NCBI GenBank assembly: GCA_937880095.1
Contig: CALFLK010000021.1
Span: 1 to 60,611 of the forward strand
Direction: 5' to 3'
Source of the DNA: an uncultured Faecalibacterium sp.
GTDB taxonomy: Bacteria; Bacillota; Clostridia; Oscillospirales; Ruminococcaceae
Length of the DNA stretch: 60,611 nucleotides
Shown one piece after another: positions 16,864-26,101 of this stretch. How positions within the stretch are numbered: position 1 is the first letter of the stretch; each line of letters starts with the position of its first letter. The notes below the pieces were generated by a model that was given only the letters and a program-made list of their open reading frames with translations, was not told the origin of the DNA and made no database searches. Made by a program: the position numbers and the translations under genes.

Positions 16864-17918
16864 ACTCTGCCGCCCCCCAATACCAACATCATGAGAATGC
16901 CGACTGCCAGCATTCCGAAATACAGCGCCAGAACAGCAGCCAATGCATAAGCACCAGACGCCATTCCGTTGAGCATATCCGCGCAACGGCGCAAGCCCAA
17001 TAAAGAAGCAAACATTCCGGCGAGGGTAAAAATGCACCAGCACAGCATGGTTTGTCCATATAAAGGTAGACATTCGATCCCCACAATCGCCAGCGCTGAA
17101 AAGGCCAGTCCACTTTGAAGCAGTTTTACACCTGCCAAAATACCGCCAGCAGCGGAAGATATCGCCTGCCCGACAATGGGGATACTGCTGTACAAGACAG
17201 TCTTTCCGGTTTGCAATGCAGCGTTGTCAGCTGCACCGGTAAAGACACGCTGGATTCCCATCAAAGCAGTGAAAATTGCGCCGATCCAGCAAATGATGCG
17301 GCTTAATAATTTGCCCAGCTTGACGGAAAGGTTTTCTGCCATGTGGTTTTCACTGAAAATACCAGCTGCTGTAATGGCTAAAAAAAGCTGTGTCACAGGA
17401 AGAATCAAACTCTGCAGAATATTGGCAACAAAGCCGAGCGCCGTAAGAAAAAAGCCATTACACACAGCTGCTGCACCCACCTGACCGGACGCAATCATCG
17501 TAGCAGAGAAAACAGGAGTGAACCCATAGAGAAAATCTTTCCAGATAATACTCTTTTCCGCAACCGCTTGGGAGAGCATCACCAGAAGACCTTCCGCCAA
17601 CAAAAAGCAGGCACAGGCAAAGATCCATTCCAATAGAGTATCCCAGCGGCTATCAGCGATTAGAAACTTAAAAGCTGCTGCGCATAGCAAAAGCCCAAAC
17701 AGCTTTTTGGTTGCTGCGAGTATGGCTTGCCAGTTTTTTTGAAATTCACCGGTAAGTACTTGCCATAGCGTGCGAATCGGATGCTGTAAAAAATCTTGTA
17801 GAGAAATGGGAGATGCATCCAGATATTCCTGCGCTCGTTGTGGATATTCCATACAGTAGGTAAGTTTGGTACCGTGACAGCTGTTTTCTAAAAGTATGAT
17901 ACAAAGGAATAACGGCAA
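16860..17918 (-). CDS. spoIIIAE: Stage III sporulation protein AE
   Basis: Polytopic membrane protein of the forespore channel. After an N-terminal hydrophobic segment (about LPLFLCIILLENSCHG, a probable signal or anchor) come many membrane helices with the family sequences GFTPVFSATMIASGQVGAAA, KLLSRIICWIGAIFTALMGI and VLYSSIPIVGQAISSAAGGI. No ATG exists in a sensible place: the frame is open upstream only across spoIIIAD. I propose TTG at 17918 (352 residues); CTG at 17930 is possible. Either lies within ten bases of the spoIIIAD stop, consistent with translational coupling. Confidence 0.85.
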   Translation of the reverse strand: MPLFLCIILLENSCHGTKLTYCMEYPQRAQEYLDASPISLQDFLQHPIRTLWQVLTGEFQKNWQAILAATKKLFGLLLCAAAFKFLIADSRWDTLLEWIFACACFLLAEGLLVMLSQAVAEKSIIWKDFLYGFTPVFSATMIASGQVGAAAVCNGFFLTALGFVANILQSLILPVTQLFLAITAAGIFSENHMAENLSVKLGKLLSRIICWIGAIFTALMGIQRVFTGAADNAALQTGKTVLYSSIPIVGQAISSAAGGILAGVKLLQSGLAFSALAIVGIECLPLYGQTMLCWCIFTLAGMFASLLGLRRCADMLNGMASGAYALAAVLALYFGMLAVGILMMLVLGGGRV

Positions 17919-17926
17919 AATTGCTT

Positions 17927-18316
17927 TCAGCCAGTGAGAAATTGGATTTCCTGATAAATCATAGAAAGCATTGGTTCGATTGCGATTAGTACCAGAATCC
18001 GACCTGCGAAATCCAGACACCCGGCGGCTGCGGAAAGCCCTGCATCTTTGCAAAAATCCCGAGCCAGATCGGTTAATAACAGAATGCCAACAGCGCGGTA
18101 TACGCAAGAAAGAAATTCGGTTCCGGCATAATCCTGTAAAGCCGCCAGACGCTGAAAAATTGAGAGCGAAGCACCTTCGGAAAAAAGCAGTATCAATATG
18201 AACATACTGCAGGATGCTGCGATTAAAGGTGCCCAGGCGGGCAGCCAACTTTTCAAAGTGGCGTACAAAACGGCAATCAAAAAAACAGCAGCACATAGTT
18301 TCCATGCGATACTCAC
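17927..18316 (-). CDS. spoIIIAD: Stage III sporulation protein AD
   Basis: A 129-residue protein with four hydrophobic segments. LPAWAPLIAASCSMFILILLF and ILLLTDLARDFCKDAGLSAAAG (shown here in parts of the conserved AD block) identify it. The GTG start overlaps the spoIIIAC stop (GTGA). Together with AC it is thought to form a membrane subunit of the channel. Confidence 0.93.
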   Translation of the reverse strand: MSIAWKLCAAVFLIAVLYATLKSWLPAWAPLIAASCSMFILILLFSEGASLSIFQRLAALQDYAGTEFLSCVYRAVGILLLTDLARDFCKDAGLSAAAGCLDFAGRILVLIAIEPMLSMIYQEIQFLTG

Positions 18317-18507
18317 AGGTCAAACAAGTTTTGGATTGTGTGAAACAGCGTACTGATTTCATTGATCAGTATGGTTAGCACAACAATCAAACCAGCCAGT
18401 GTAGTCATCATTGCCTGATCTTCCCGCCCGGAACGAATCAAAAGCTGATTCAGCACAGCCACAATGATTCCAATCGCTGCAATTTTGAAAATCATCTCAA
18501 TTCCCAT
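18313..18507 (-). CDS. spoIIIAC: Stage III sporulation protein AC
   Basis: Small 64-residue membrane protein with two helices (IFKIAAIGIIVAVLNQLLI and MMTTLAGLIVVLTILI) joined by RSGREDQA, the well conserved hairpin of SpoIIIAC. It starts with ATG preceded by an AAGGAG-like site and overlaps spoIIIAD by four bases. Confidence 0.95.
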   Translation of the reverse strand: MGIEMIFKIAAIGIIVAVLNQLLIRSGREDQAMMTTLAGLIVVLTILINEISTLFHTIQNLFDL

Positions 18508-18532
18508 AGGAACTCCTTACACTCTTTTCTTG

Positions 18533-19003
18533 TTACAAAAGGGCTAGTGCAGCCATTGCACCTACACAAAATCCAATTTTGGGACAAATGGCTGCAGCTG
18601 CACGTTCTTTTTCTCGAACTTGCGCGGTGTGTTTTTGGAAATAGTCCAGATACCGCTGCAGCTGTCCGCATTGATCCTGTAATCCCTGATGCCCTAAGGA
18701 AGTGAGACAATATGAAAACTGGGATGCTTCCTCTTTGGATAAATACATCGGTGGAGACAGGGATTGCAGCTCATGACAAGTCTGCAGCGGCAAGAGCGAA
18801 TAGTGATTGCACTGTTGTAATTCCCGTAAGATTTCATTGGTCGGCAGTCTGCGATACTGTATTGCATCCAGAATCTGTTGCAAAAGCTGGACGGATTCTT
18901 CCAAAGATAATCGCTGGCAATGCCACCGTCTGACCACTTCGCTGCCACACCAGAAACCGCAGCATACCAATAGACCGCCACCGATCCAATAACGACTCAA
19001 CAA
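18533..19003 (-). CDS. spoIIIAB: Stage III sporulation protein AB
   Basis: A 156-residue protein with a membrane helix at each end and a central helical region (LSLEESVQLLQQILDAIQYRR, then RELQQCNHYSLL and SLGHQGLQDQCGQLQRYLDYF), as in SpoIIIAB, which resembles the GspF-type partner of secretion ATPases. The start is TTG at 19003, with GGAGG about ten bases upstream inside spoIIIAA. Confidence 0.9.
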   Translation of the reverse strand: MLSRYWIGGGLLVCCGFWCGSEVVRRWHCQRLSLEESVQLLQQILDAIQYRRLPTNEILRELQQCNHYSLLPLQTCHELQSLSPPMYLSKEEASQFSYCLTSLGHQGLQDQCGQLQRYLDYFQKHTAQVREKERAAAAICPKIGFCVGAMAALALL

Positions 19004-19866
19004 TATGTTTGCACCTCCTTTATTTGTCCGGGAACAGTACGCCCAGATAAAATGCAGGCGTGCCGCAAAATCTTTTTTCGGAGTAAATACTGCACCTGTA
19101 TTTTTTGCTCCAGCTCTTGCAAACTGGAAGCGTGCATGGTGATCACTAGATTTACCCCGGTGTGTGCGCCAATTTCTAACAGCTTGGTTTCTTCCAAAGA
19201 TACCAGCTCGTCTACCAGTAAAACGCGAGGTGCTAACGTACGCAGAGCCATTTCGATTGCTGTGATTTTATTCAGTCCCTGGACGCAATCACACCCGGAA
19301 AGACCATACTCCCCGGATGGAAAAATTTCGCTGCGTTCATCAATAACCGTGCAGAGGGTGTTTTGTGCAGAAAAAAACTGTACCATGTTGCGCAGTAATG
19401 TGGTTTTTCCGCTGCCTGGTTCGCCGGCAATCATCAATGCAGAAAAAGATGTTTGTAAAATCCGAATCAGTTCTGGTGGGAGCGTTCCGGTGTCAAAACG
19501 TGCGATGCGGATATTCAAAGATAACACTTTTTGCAGAACAAGTTGTCCGGACTGTGTCTTGATATATTTTCCGCCGATTCCTACACGGTGTCCTCCTGTT
19601 AATACAAGAAAGCCCTGCGCAATTTCCGCTTCGTGTGCATAGATTGATCCTCCACAGAGTGTAAACAGAATATCTTCCAGTTGATGCTGTGTCAGCAAAA
19701 ATTCGGGTGCGGCGGTCAGGATGGTTTCTTTTGTAACCAGTTGAATCGGAGCGTTGCTGCGTATACGGATTTCTTGTACAGCGGCAGCGCGCTCGGGAGA
19801 AAGATTCAGTAATGTTGGCTGTAACCAATGCGGTAGAGTATTTACGACGTGATAATACGACTCCAT
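18997..19866 (-). CDS. spoIIIAA: Stage III sporulation protein AA (ATPase)
   Basis: Secretion-type ATPase thought to power the mother-cell-to-forespore channel. The nucleotide-binding domain has Walker A GEPGSGKTTLLRN (about residues 145-157), TVIDERSEIFPSGEYGLSG, Walker B RVLLVDEL and an HAS motif (VITMHASSL). The N-terminal 90 residues resemble R3H-linked SpoIIIAA leaders (SPERAAAVQEIRIR). ATG at 19866 has AGAGG eight bases upstream; a GTG three codons earlier overlaps that site. Length of 289 residues is normal. It is first in the operon. Confidence 0.95.
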   Translation of the reverse strand: MESYYHVVNTLPHWLQPTLLNLSPERAAAVQEIRIRSNAPIQLVTKETILTAAPEFLLTQHQLEDILFTLCGGSIYAHEAEIAQGFLVLTGGHRVGIGGKYIKTQSGQLVLQKVLSLNIRIARFDTGTLPPELIRILQTSFSALMIAGEPGSGKTTLLRNMVQFFSAQNTLCTVIDERSEIFPSGEYGLSGCDCVQGLNKITAIEMALRTLAPRVLLVDELVSLEETKLLEIGAHTGVNLVITMHASSLQELEQKIQVQYLLRKKILRHACILSGRTVPGQIKEVQTYC

Positions 19867-19886
19867 GTTTAGCACCTCTTTGGTTT

Positions 19887-19916
19887 ATTGTATGAGCAAA
19901 ACCCGGCGGCATAGAA
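19887..19916 (-). promoter_or_regulatory. Probable sigma-E promoter of spoIIIA
   Basis: CATACAAT (19887-19894 on the minus strand) is the sigma-E -10 consensus. About 14 bases upstream is TTCTATGC (19909-19916), a partial match to the -35. It lies 20 bases before the spoIIIAA ribosome site. Sigma-E control is established for spoIIIA in Bacillus; here it is inferred from this match. Confidence 0.65.
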
Positions 19917-20068
19917 CCCCGATATTATTTGGATCAGATGCAAGGAAACTTGAAAATAGAAATTCTATTTTATGCAAAGCAGCAAATAAAAAGAACAGAC
20001 AATAGCTTGTTATGGAAAAAGATGTGCTCGGTATAAGTCACATCATATGTTTTGTTGTTCTATAAAAT

Positions 20069-20107
20069 AAAAGCAGCCGACACACTTTGCGTGTATCGGC
20101 TGCTTTT
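20069..20107 (-). terminator. Terminator of the short M56 peptidase gene
   Basis: Arms AAAAGCAGCCGATACAC and GTGTGTCGGCTGCTTTT pair almost perfectly around GCAAA on the minus strand and are followed by TATTTTATAG. The hairpin directly abuts the stop codon of the M56 gene. Confidence 0.88.
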
Positions 20108-21054
20108 CATAGCTTTTCTGGCGTTTGCAGTTGCGCTACGGTATCTAAAATGGTTTTTGCATATACTTTGTATTCTGCTGGGGATAAATAAGTCAGCACA
20201 GTTTCGTCACAGGCAAGTTCTGTGTCGCGTTCTACTAGGCGAGTCATATGCCACATCATCGGATTGAACCAATGCAGACTGTTTATCAAAAGAGCAAGTG
20301 CTTTCAGCCAGATATCTTTTCGTTTGCAGTGTACAAGCTCATGTAAAAGTACATACTGAAGTGTTTCTGACGAGGGTAAATGTTCTGGCAAAAGCAGTAC
20401 AGGATGGAATATACCGGCAAGCATAGGCGCTTTTAATCCAATACAGATTCGTAACTTTGGAGGATGAGATAGTTTGAGTTGGCTGCATAAGGTATGGTAC
20501 ATATTCAGGATTTCTGGCTCACAGATTGTTTTTTGCCAGCGTTGTATATACTTTAAGAAGCGGATATGTGCCAGCCATGCTTTCCCTAACATACAAATTA
20601 CACCAAGAAACCATATAGCACAGATGCCGGAGAACAAAGAAATCTGTGGATACTGTTTTGAAGTCGGTGTGGTTACGGGTGATGGCCTGGTAGAATCCAG
20701 AGAAGGCTCTGAATGATCAGATTGTGGTGGCGGCATTATGGACGGTTGAACGTTGAAATTCCCTTCTATATGATTTGATATAGGATCGTGATCTGAGACT
20801 GGTGCATCCGATACCACATTTTGCGGGAGTTCAATTTGAATAAGACTTGGATTTTTAGCAGTGATTGGAGAAAATGGCAAAAGAAGGCGGAAACAAAGTA
20901 CAGCCCACAATACGCATCGCCATTTTGCTGCATATCGAATGCGAGAAAAATGCGCCCATAAAGCAATCAGTGTAATTGCAATGAATCCACCGATTGACAC
21001 AGTTATCAATGCAGATAGAAAGCTCCCCATAGATACACCCATTCCCTTCCCCAT
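20107..21054 (-). CDS. Short M56-family (BlaR1/MecR1-like) membrane peptidase without a regulator partner
   Basis: The product has N-terminal membrane helices, a long proline/serine-rich loop (about residues 85-135), another helix (SGICAIWFLGVICMLG) and a gluzincin zinc peptidase domain with the HExxH motif LLHELVHCKRKD and the downstream ERDTELACDETVL. BlaR1-type proteins cleave a BlaI-type repressor when an outer sensor binds ligand. Here the protein ends at residue 315, soon after the peptidase core, so the last membrane helix and any outer sensor are missing, and no blaI lies nearby. It may be a 3'-truncated relic or a stand-alone peptidase. Several in-frame ATGs exist at the N terminus (21054, 21042, 21030); the true start is uncertain. 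Confidence 0.75.
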   Translation of the reverse strand: MGKGMGVSMGSFLSALITVSIGGFIAITLIALWAHFSRIRYAAKWRCVLWAVLCFRLLLPFSPITAKNPSLIQIELPQNVVSDAPVSDHDPISNHIEGNFNVQPSIMPPPQSDHSEPSLDSTRPSPVTTPTSKQYPQISLFSGICAIWFLGVICMLGKAWLAHIRFLKYIQRWQKTICEPEILNMYHTLCSQLKLSHPPKLRICIGLKAPMLAGIFHPVLLLPEHLPSSETLQYVLLHELVHCKRKDIWLKALALLINSLHWFNPMMWHMTRLVERDTELACDETVLTYLSPAEYKVYAKTILDTVAQLQTPEKL

Positions 21055-21170
21055 TTGGCAAACAGAAATATAATATGCCTTATAAGAATATACTATGCTT
21101 GTAGTTGGATGAAGTCAAGAAATTTCTGCATTACTCGACCAGGACTATGAAAGAGAATCTGGTAGATAAT

Positions 21171-21208
21171 AAAGCCCCCTTGCGCCATGGGCGTAAGAAG
21201 GGCTTTTT
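21171..21208. terminator. Bidirectional-looking terminator after the ferredoxin remnant
   Basis: AAAGCCC and GGGCTTT flank an inner stem CTTGCGCC/GGCGTAAG with one wobble. A T5 run follows on the plus strand and TTTATTAT on the minus strand. It fits as the natural end of the degraded gene at 21214-21504. Confidence 0.75.
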
Positions 21209-21213
21209 GTATA

Positions 21214-21504
21214 TTATTTGGAATGTGTGCTTAAAATATGACCGTCCATGGAAATCGTAACGACTTGTACAGGAATTTCTTTTCCGCTGTTTTCCTATAC
21301 TCTGACAGCTGCCATTTCTAAACCACCACAACAAGGCACTTCCATACGGACAACGGTTACGCTTTGAATGCTGTTCTGACGCATAATTTCTGTCAATTTT
21401 ACACTATAGTCGATGCTGTCTAACTTGGGGCAACCAATCAGTGTGACTTTATCTTTCATGAAGTCCTCGTGCATACGAGCATATGCAAATGCAGTGCAGT
21501 CAGC
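21214..21504 (-). pseudogene. Remnant of a ferredoxin-type (4Fe-4S) protein, C-terminal part
   Basis: Translation of the minus strand from 21504 gives ADCTAFAYARMHEDFMK, then KVTLIGCPKLDSIDYSVKL, VTVVRMEVPCCGGLEMA, and VVTISMDGHILS. This is the C-terminal cysteine-containing domain of a ferredoxin-like protein common in anaerobic Firmicutes, where the N-terminal half carries the 4Fe-4S clusters. The N-terminal half is absent; upstream sequence runs directly into an unrelated terminator. In addition the codon at 21295-21297 is TAG, in the middle of an otherwise well conserved stretch. Both a deletion and a nonsense change make this a pseudogene. The family is recalled from memory; a protein search would settle it. 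Confidence 0.8.
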
Positions 21505-21525
21505 TTGATAGCAATGATAAAATAG

Positions 21526-21568
21526 GAAAAGCTCCAGCTACATGAACGTAACTGGAGCTTTTTTTTGT
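21526..21568 (+). terminator. Orphan terminator at the ferredoxin deletion boundary
   Basis: AAAAGCTCCAGCTAC and GTAACTGGAGCTTTT pair with one imperfection and are followed on the plus strand by more Ts (T8 in all). No plus-strand gene precedes it now, so it is probably left over from a deleted gene. Confidence 0.75.
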
Positions 21569-21827
21569 TGTGTTGGTAGAGTGATAGATTATGAACGTAA
21601 ATCGGATGTTATGATGATTCATCGGATACTTCTGCTACAGAGCAAGCATCGTAGTAGAGTCGCTGACGAGAAACAGTAACAGCATGATTTTCGTACCGAA
21701 CCGAGTGAAATTAAAGGCGTGTAGGGTGTTCTGATTTGCATTGCGGAAAGCATGTCAAGAAATTGATACCAGAACCCTTGTGAGCAAATGAAGCCTATGT
21801 AAATGTAAGCTCCTCTATAATGAGGGA
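21569..21827. other. Intergenic stretch, nothing recognised
   Basis: No open frame with a ribosome site, no hairpin with a U tract and no repeat stands out. It lies between a remnant and the CARDB-like gene and may be degraded coding sequence beyond recognition. Confidence 0.4.
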
Positions 21828-23375
21828 TTACAGTTTCAAATCGTCTTCTTTTCGCTGTTTTCGTTCTTGAAGATACCAGGAAAAACCAAAACCGCCGCCA
21901 ATGTCAAGGACAATACTAATTAGAATCGTTAGCCATGTGTATGGGTTGGATTTTTCATCCTTTTCGGCTTCTTGTTCAACGGGTTCGGGCTTTTCTTCAA
22001 TGAAAGTAGATACGTCAACATTTTTTGTGTATTGTTCACCGTAAGCATCTTCATATTGAATGGCAATCGTTCCGTTAATTTCTCCTAACGTTTCATTACT
22101 GACACGAAGATTCCCCTTTCCGGGTTTGCTTTCACCGGGAGCAAGTTCTCCTAAAAAAGTGCTGCCGCCAGAAGCAAGACCATCGATTGCATAATCGATT
22201 TTGCAGTTATAAAGATGACTTTTCCCAGTATTCATCAGATTCATGGTGACAGTAACGGTATCATCCTGAAATACTTTTTTAGGTAATTTTGCACCGTCGA
22301 AAGAAAGTTCTGCTGGTTGGCGGACATTTAATGCACAAACACCATTGGACGTAATGCCGAAAGTTGAGTTGCTGTTATATTGGAAACTAACATTGATTTT
22401 GTGCTTTCCTTCCGGTAATGTGGGCTCTGCGAGAAAATGTAAAATCAGCTTGGATTCTCCCCCGGCTTTGATATGCTCAATGGAAAAGACATTGCTTTTC
22501 TCCTGTAAATCAATCGCTAAATCGCCTGTATCAACAGTGATCAGTAGATTTTTTACATTTTTGCTTTTCAGCGAATTTTTTAGTGTTAGCGTTACAGTAA
22601 ATGGTTCACCGGCCATGATAGTTGCTGGTTCCGTTACACAATTTGAAATATAAACAACAGGGTCTGCTGTTGGTACTTCCGGGGTAGGTTCCGGAGAAGG
22701 CTGCACCTCATTGGATTTGCCATCCGATATGGTAACAAATACTGTATATGAAAACGTAAGCGGATTCCCTGTGATGTCATATCCGGACACATGAGCAGTG
22801 ATGGGATAAATGCCGTTGATTCGTTCGCTCGCTAACTGCACCGAAAATTCTACCAAAAACAGGTCATTTTCCGATTCGGCGTTGGTTGCCTGTTCCGTTG
22901 TAAGAGAAAAAGTTTTTTCATAGCTTGCAGCGACGAAAGCCTCGTTTGCGTTTGCACCTAAATCCAAAGAAACCTGGATACTATCATCTTTGATATCTCC
23001 GGTATGCGTCAGTGGGAGAACAAATGAAGCATATCCATTTTCTACTTTTGGAATATAGCCGTCCTGAAAAGGCTTATCCATGTCGTGATATGTGTGTGCC
23101 GTATCAATCGCTAATGATGCAGTATGTTTTGGTGTTTCTGTTGGAAAGGGCGTACTGTTTGGTTCGGAGGACGGTTCAGGGATTGAATCCTTTGGAACAT
23201 CGAGAGAATTAGCGTCAATAGCTTCATCTTCCAGTGGCAATTCCGCTGGTATAGTACTGCTCTTCTCTTCTGTCTTTGCAGGAGACGGACAGCCAGCGTT
23301 TTCTGCAAAAGCAGTATAGGAAAAAGACAAAATCAGTATCCATATCAACATAAGTGATGCGATTTTTTCTTTCAT
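21828..23375 (-). CDS. Secreted, membrane-anchored protein with CARDB-like beta domains (COG1361-type)
   Basis: A signal peptide (MKEKIASLMLIWILILSFSYTAFA split as N-terminal charge, hydrophobic core, AFA cleavage) is followed by a proline/serine/glutamate-rich spacer to about residue 85. Two or three immunoglobulin-like beta domains of the CARDB type then follow (for example EPATIMAGEPFTVTLTLKNS and FQDDTVTVTMNLMNTGKSHL), and a C-terminal membrane helix (WLTILISIVLDIGGGFGFSW) with a basic tail. It follows the ABC permease by five bases and so is the last gene of the ATPase-permease-CARDB operon. I infer an extracellular adaptor or substrate-handling role for that exporter. No function is known to me. 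Confidence 0.78.
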   Translation of the reverse strand: MKEKIASLMLIWILILSFSYTAFAENAGCPSPAKTEEKSSTIPAELPLEDEAIDANSLDVPKDSIPEPSSEPNSTPFPTETPKHTASLAIDTAHTYHDMDKPFQDGYIPKVENGYASFVLPLTHTGDIKDDSIQVSLDLGANANEAFVAASYEKTFSLTTEQATNAESENDLFLVEFSVQLASERINGIYPITAHVSGYDITGNPLTFSYTVFVTISDGKSNEVQPSPEPTPEVPTADPVVYISNCVTEPATIMAGEPFTVTLTLKNSLKSKNVKNLLITVDTGDLAIDLQEKSNVFSIEHIKAGGESKLILHFLAEPTLPEGKHKINVSFQYNSNSTFGITSNGVCALNVRQPAELSFDGAKLPKKVFQDDTVTVTMNLMNTGKSHLYNCKIDYAIDGLASGGSTFLGELAPGESKPGKGNLRVSNETLGEINGTIAIQYEDAYGEQYTKNVDVSTFIEEKPEPVEQEAEKDEKSNPYTWLTILISIVLDIGGGFGFSWYLQERKQRKEDDLKL

Positions 23376-23380
23376 GCTGC

Positions 23381-26100
23381 TTACAACTCCCTTATGTTTT
23401 CAATGCTGAAGCGACTGACTTTTTCAATTTGTATTTGCAGATTGATATAGCATACAAGCAAAACCATGGCAAAAAGGATGAATGCGGGCAGAATGCTGTT
23501 AAACCAGCCGATGGCCTTTACAACAAAAGTGAACTCCAAAAGATGTTCTACAATCGGCTTCAACAAAAGACCAATGACAACACCCCAGATTACCGTATCA
23601 AAAATTTGTATGATGTAGCAGTGTATAATATCCTGCTTTGCAGCGCCAACAGCGCGCAGCGTACCAATGGAACGCTTTCCCTCCTGAATTTGTGCGGTGA
23701 TCGTATTGTTGATGAGCGAAATGCAAACAACGTAAAGAACCGCAACAAGCGCCCCAAAAGTAAGCAAGGTGCTTTTATTGACATCCTGGCTTCGCTGACG
23801 CATTTCGAAGGAAGAATCAATGTTTTGCCCATAGAAAATGTTGGATAGCTGATTTTGCATTGCATAATCTTGTTCGGCTGTATAGTCGGTTGACAACTCC
23901 ACAAAAAGTTCGCTGTATGGAAAATCATGTCCAAACTGATCCAATCCATCCAGCGTTGTATATAAAGAAACCGCAGATGCGTTTGCATCTTGATCATCCA
24001 GAATTGCGCCAATGCGAATGTCGCGATCCTCCCGTGTCAAATTGCCCTTTTCATCTTCGACCAGCATACTAAGCGTTATCGTATCGCCCGCGTGGAAAGG
24101 ACTTTCCGCTGCAGCAAGGATGTAGGCTGAATTTTTCTTGTAAATTTCGTTTGTTTTCTTTATGGCAGCAGGCGACAAATTGAGTAATCCCCAGGATGCT
24201 GCAGGCGTCTCGGTTTCTGCACGCCAGTAATAACCAATTTTAGAGGGAGCTTCCAAGATGATTTCCTCGCCGGAATTCAACTTCTCTAAGTTGATGCTGC
24301 CTTCCACTACGATATTTTCAAAATTATTCTGGATAGTATTTCCATTGTATGCGCGTAATGGAATGTTCATAGCTTCTTGTGTATAGCCAGCACGTTCTTT
24401 TGCTGTGATATATTGGGGATTTTCTTCTGCCTGAATAATGCTCATAAAAGTTTCTTTTGTTAGCGGGTTATCTGCGTTGTAGGCAAACCAATCAGGTTCC
24501 ACATAGTGGGAATACATCGTTCCCTTAAAAAGGTCACCCAATAACAGATAAGGCGAGACTTCGTCCATCAGAAGATTTACGCAAGCTTCTTTGTTTCCAT
24601 AAATATCTTGGACGTGGGGCAGCTGTAAAGCCTCTTGTCTTTGCACTTCGGAAATAAAACCATCCGAAGGGGTATTGATGAAGCCGCTTGAAAAATCATA
24701 TACGGATGGGCGGATGCAGTAATCGTACGAAATATCAGAATTACGCATGGCGATGACACTATATCTGAAATCGGACACTGCAAAACAGCAAAGTAGAGTC
24801 GTGAGAACCAAAAGGAAACGAATGAAAACTGTTTTTCGCTTAGAAAACAGCAGCTTTCGCTGTGCAAGCAGATGCGGCATTCGGAAATTTTGTTTGGATT
24901 TTATCTTTTTCTGTTTCATCTTCCACATGAGATCGGCATCTCGAATTGACCGCAGTGGAGACAGCCTGGAAATGGAAATCAGTGGAAGCAGTGCAGATAA
25001 CAGAATGCACAGCATACCAAATAATGCGCCTACAAATAGAACCGTTAGGTTTGGCATGAAAATGAAGTCCTCGCCCATACACAGTGCATACAATTTGACG
25101 CCCAAATAAGCAATAACAATACTGATTGGCGTGCAGATTGCTGCGATCCAGAAGGCTTCTCGCCCGAAAATCCAGATAATTTGGCGTTTGGTTGCACCAA
25201 CTGCCCGCATCATGCCAATTTGTTTTTTACGTTCTTTCAAGTGGGTGTAAAAGATATTGGCAATACCAAAGCAAGACAGAAAAGCAAGCAATAAGGACAA
25301 AAAGCCGAAAGTTTACTATCGTATGTAATGTCATAGAATTGATAACCAAGCCCTTGTGGTAAAGCATCCATACGAATTGTATTCTCGCCCAAAAACTCAC
25401 TAAAAGGAAAATCCGGCTTATGCGGCTGCAGGTTCATCAGTGCGATCTGCGCTTCTTTTCCTCCCAGCTGAACCTGTGTATCCTTCCACACAAAAGCCGC
25501 CGGGATATTGCTGCCGATATCGGTATAGCAATTTTCAAAAACAGGTCGGCGGTTTGGTAAAATGCCAACCAGTGTATAGCTTGTTTCAATTGGGGTATCC
25601 AGATAGTCTGCGCCATCTCGCGCCAGACTTTGGAACGTAAGGGTATCCCCCACGTTTACTTTGAGCCCCATTCGCATAAGTGCGTCTTCTTCGATAGCGA
25701 TTTCTCCGACATTTTGAGGGAAACGACCCTCTTTGACTTGCGGATAATAGAGTTCTTCTGCCCGGTCATCCAGCCAAGCGACAGTGGTTCCATTTTCTTT
25801 TTTATTGTCGGACCAGTCATAAGATAAAACGTGAAAACTGCCGATTTCGCCATCTATGATTTCTGCCTGCTTTACAGTGTTCCAATCGATTTCTTCCGGA
25901 TTGATAACCAGCAGGTCCTGATTGCCCAGTTGTCTGTTGTGCATCTCTTTCTGAGAGGCTTTTGCGCAGGAAATGAAAAACGGTACAGCGGATGAAAAAA
26001 CCATCGCCAAAATAATGCCAATGAACAATACCGAATATTGCTTTTTGCGATGCTTCAGACTACTGAGTGCAAATTGGTTGACGGTTAGTTTTCGTTTCAT
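23381..26100 (-). pseudogene. FtsX/MacB-type ABC transporter permease, broken by a one-base frameshift
   Basis: The 5' part (25237-26100) encodes an N-terminal membrane helix and a long extracytoplasmic domain. The 3' part (23381-25300) encodes the FtsX core ERKKQIGMMRAVGATKRQII, a second extracellular domain and a second FtsX repeat (GKRSIGTLRAVGAAKQDII). The two halves are in different frames and join at the run of five As at 25299-25303 (T5 on the coding strand). Adding one T would give SAFLSLLLAFLSCFG, one continuous membrane helix. The full protein would have about 906 residues. As written it is inactive, unless the run is phase variable or misread. It lies two bases after its ATPase gene. 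Confidence 0.88.
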
Positions 26101-26101
26101 G

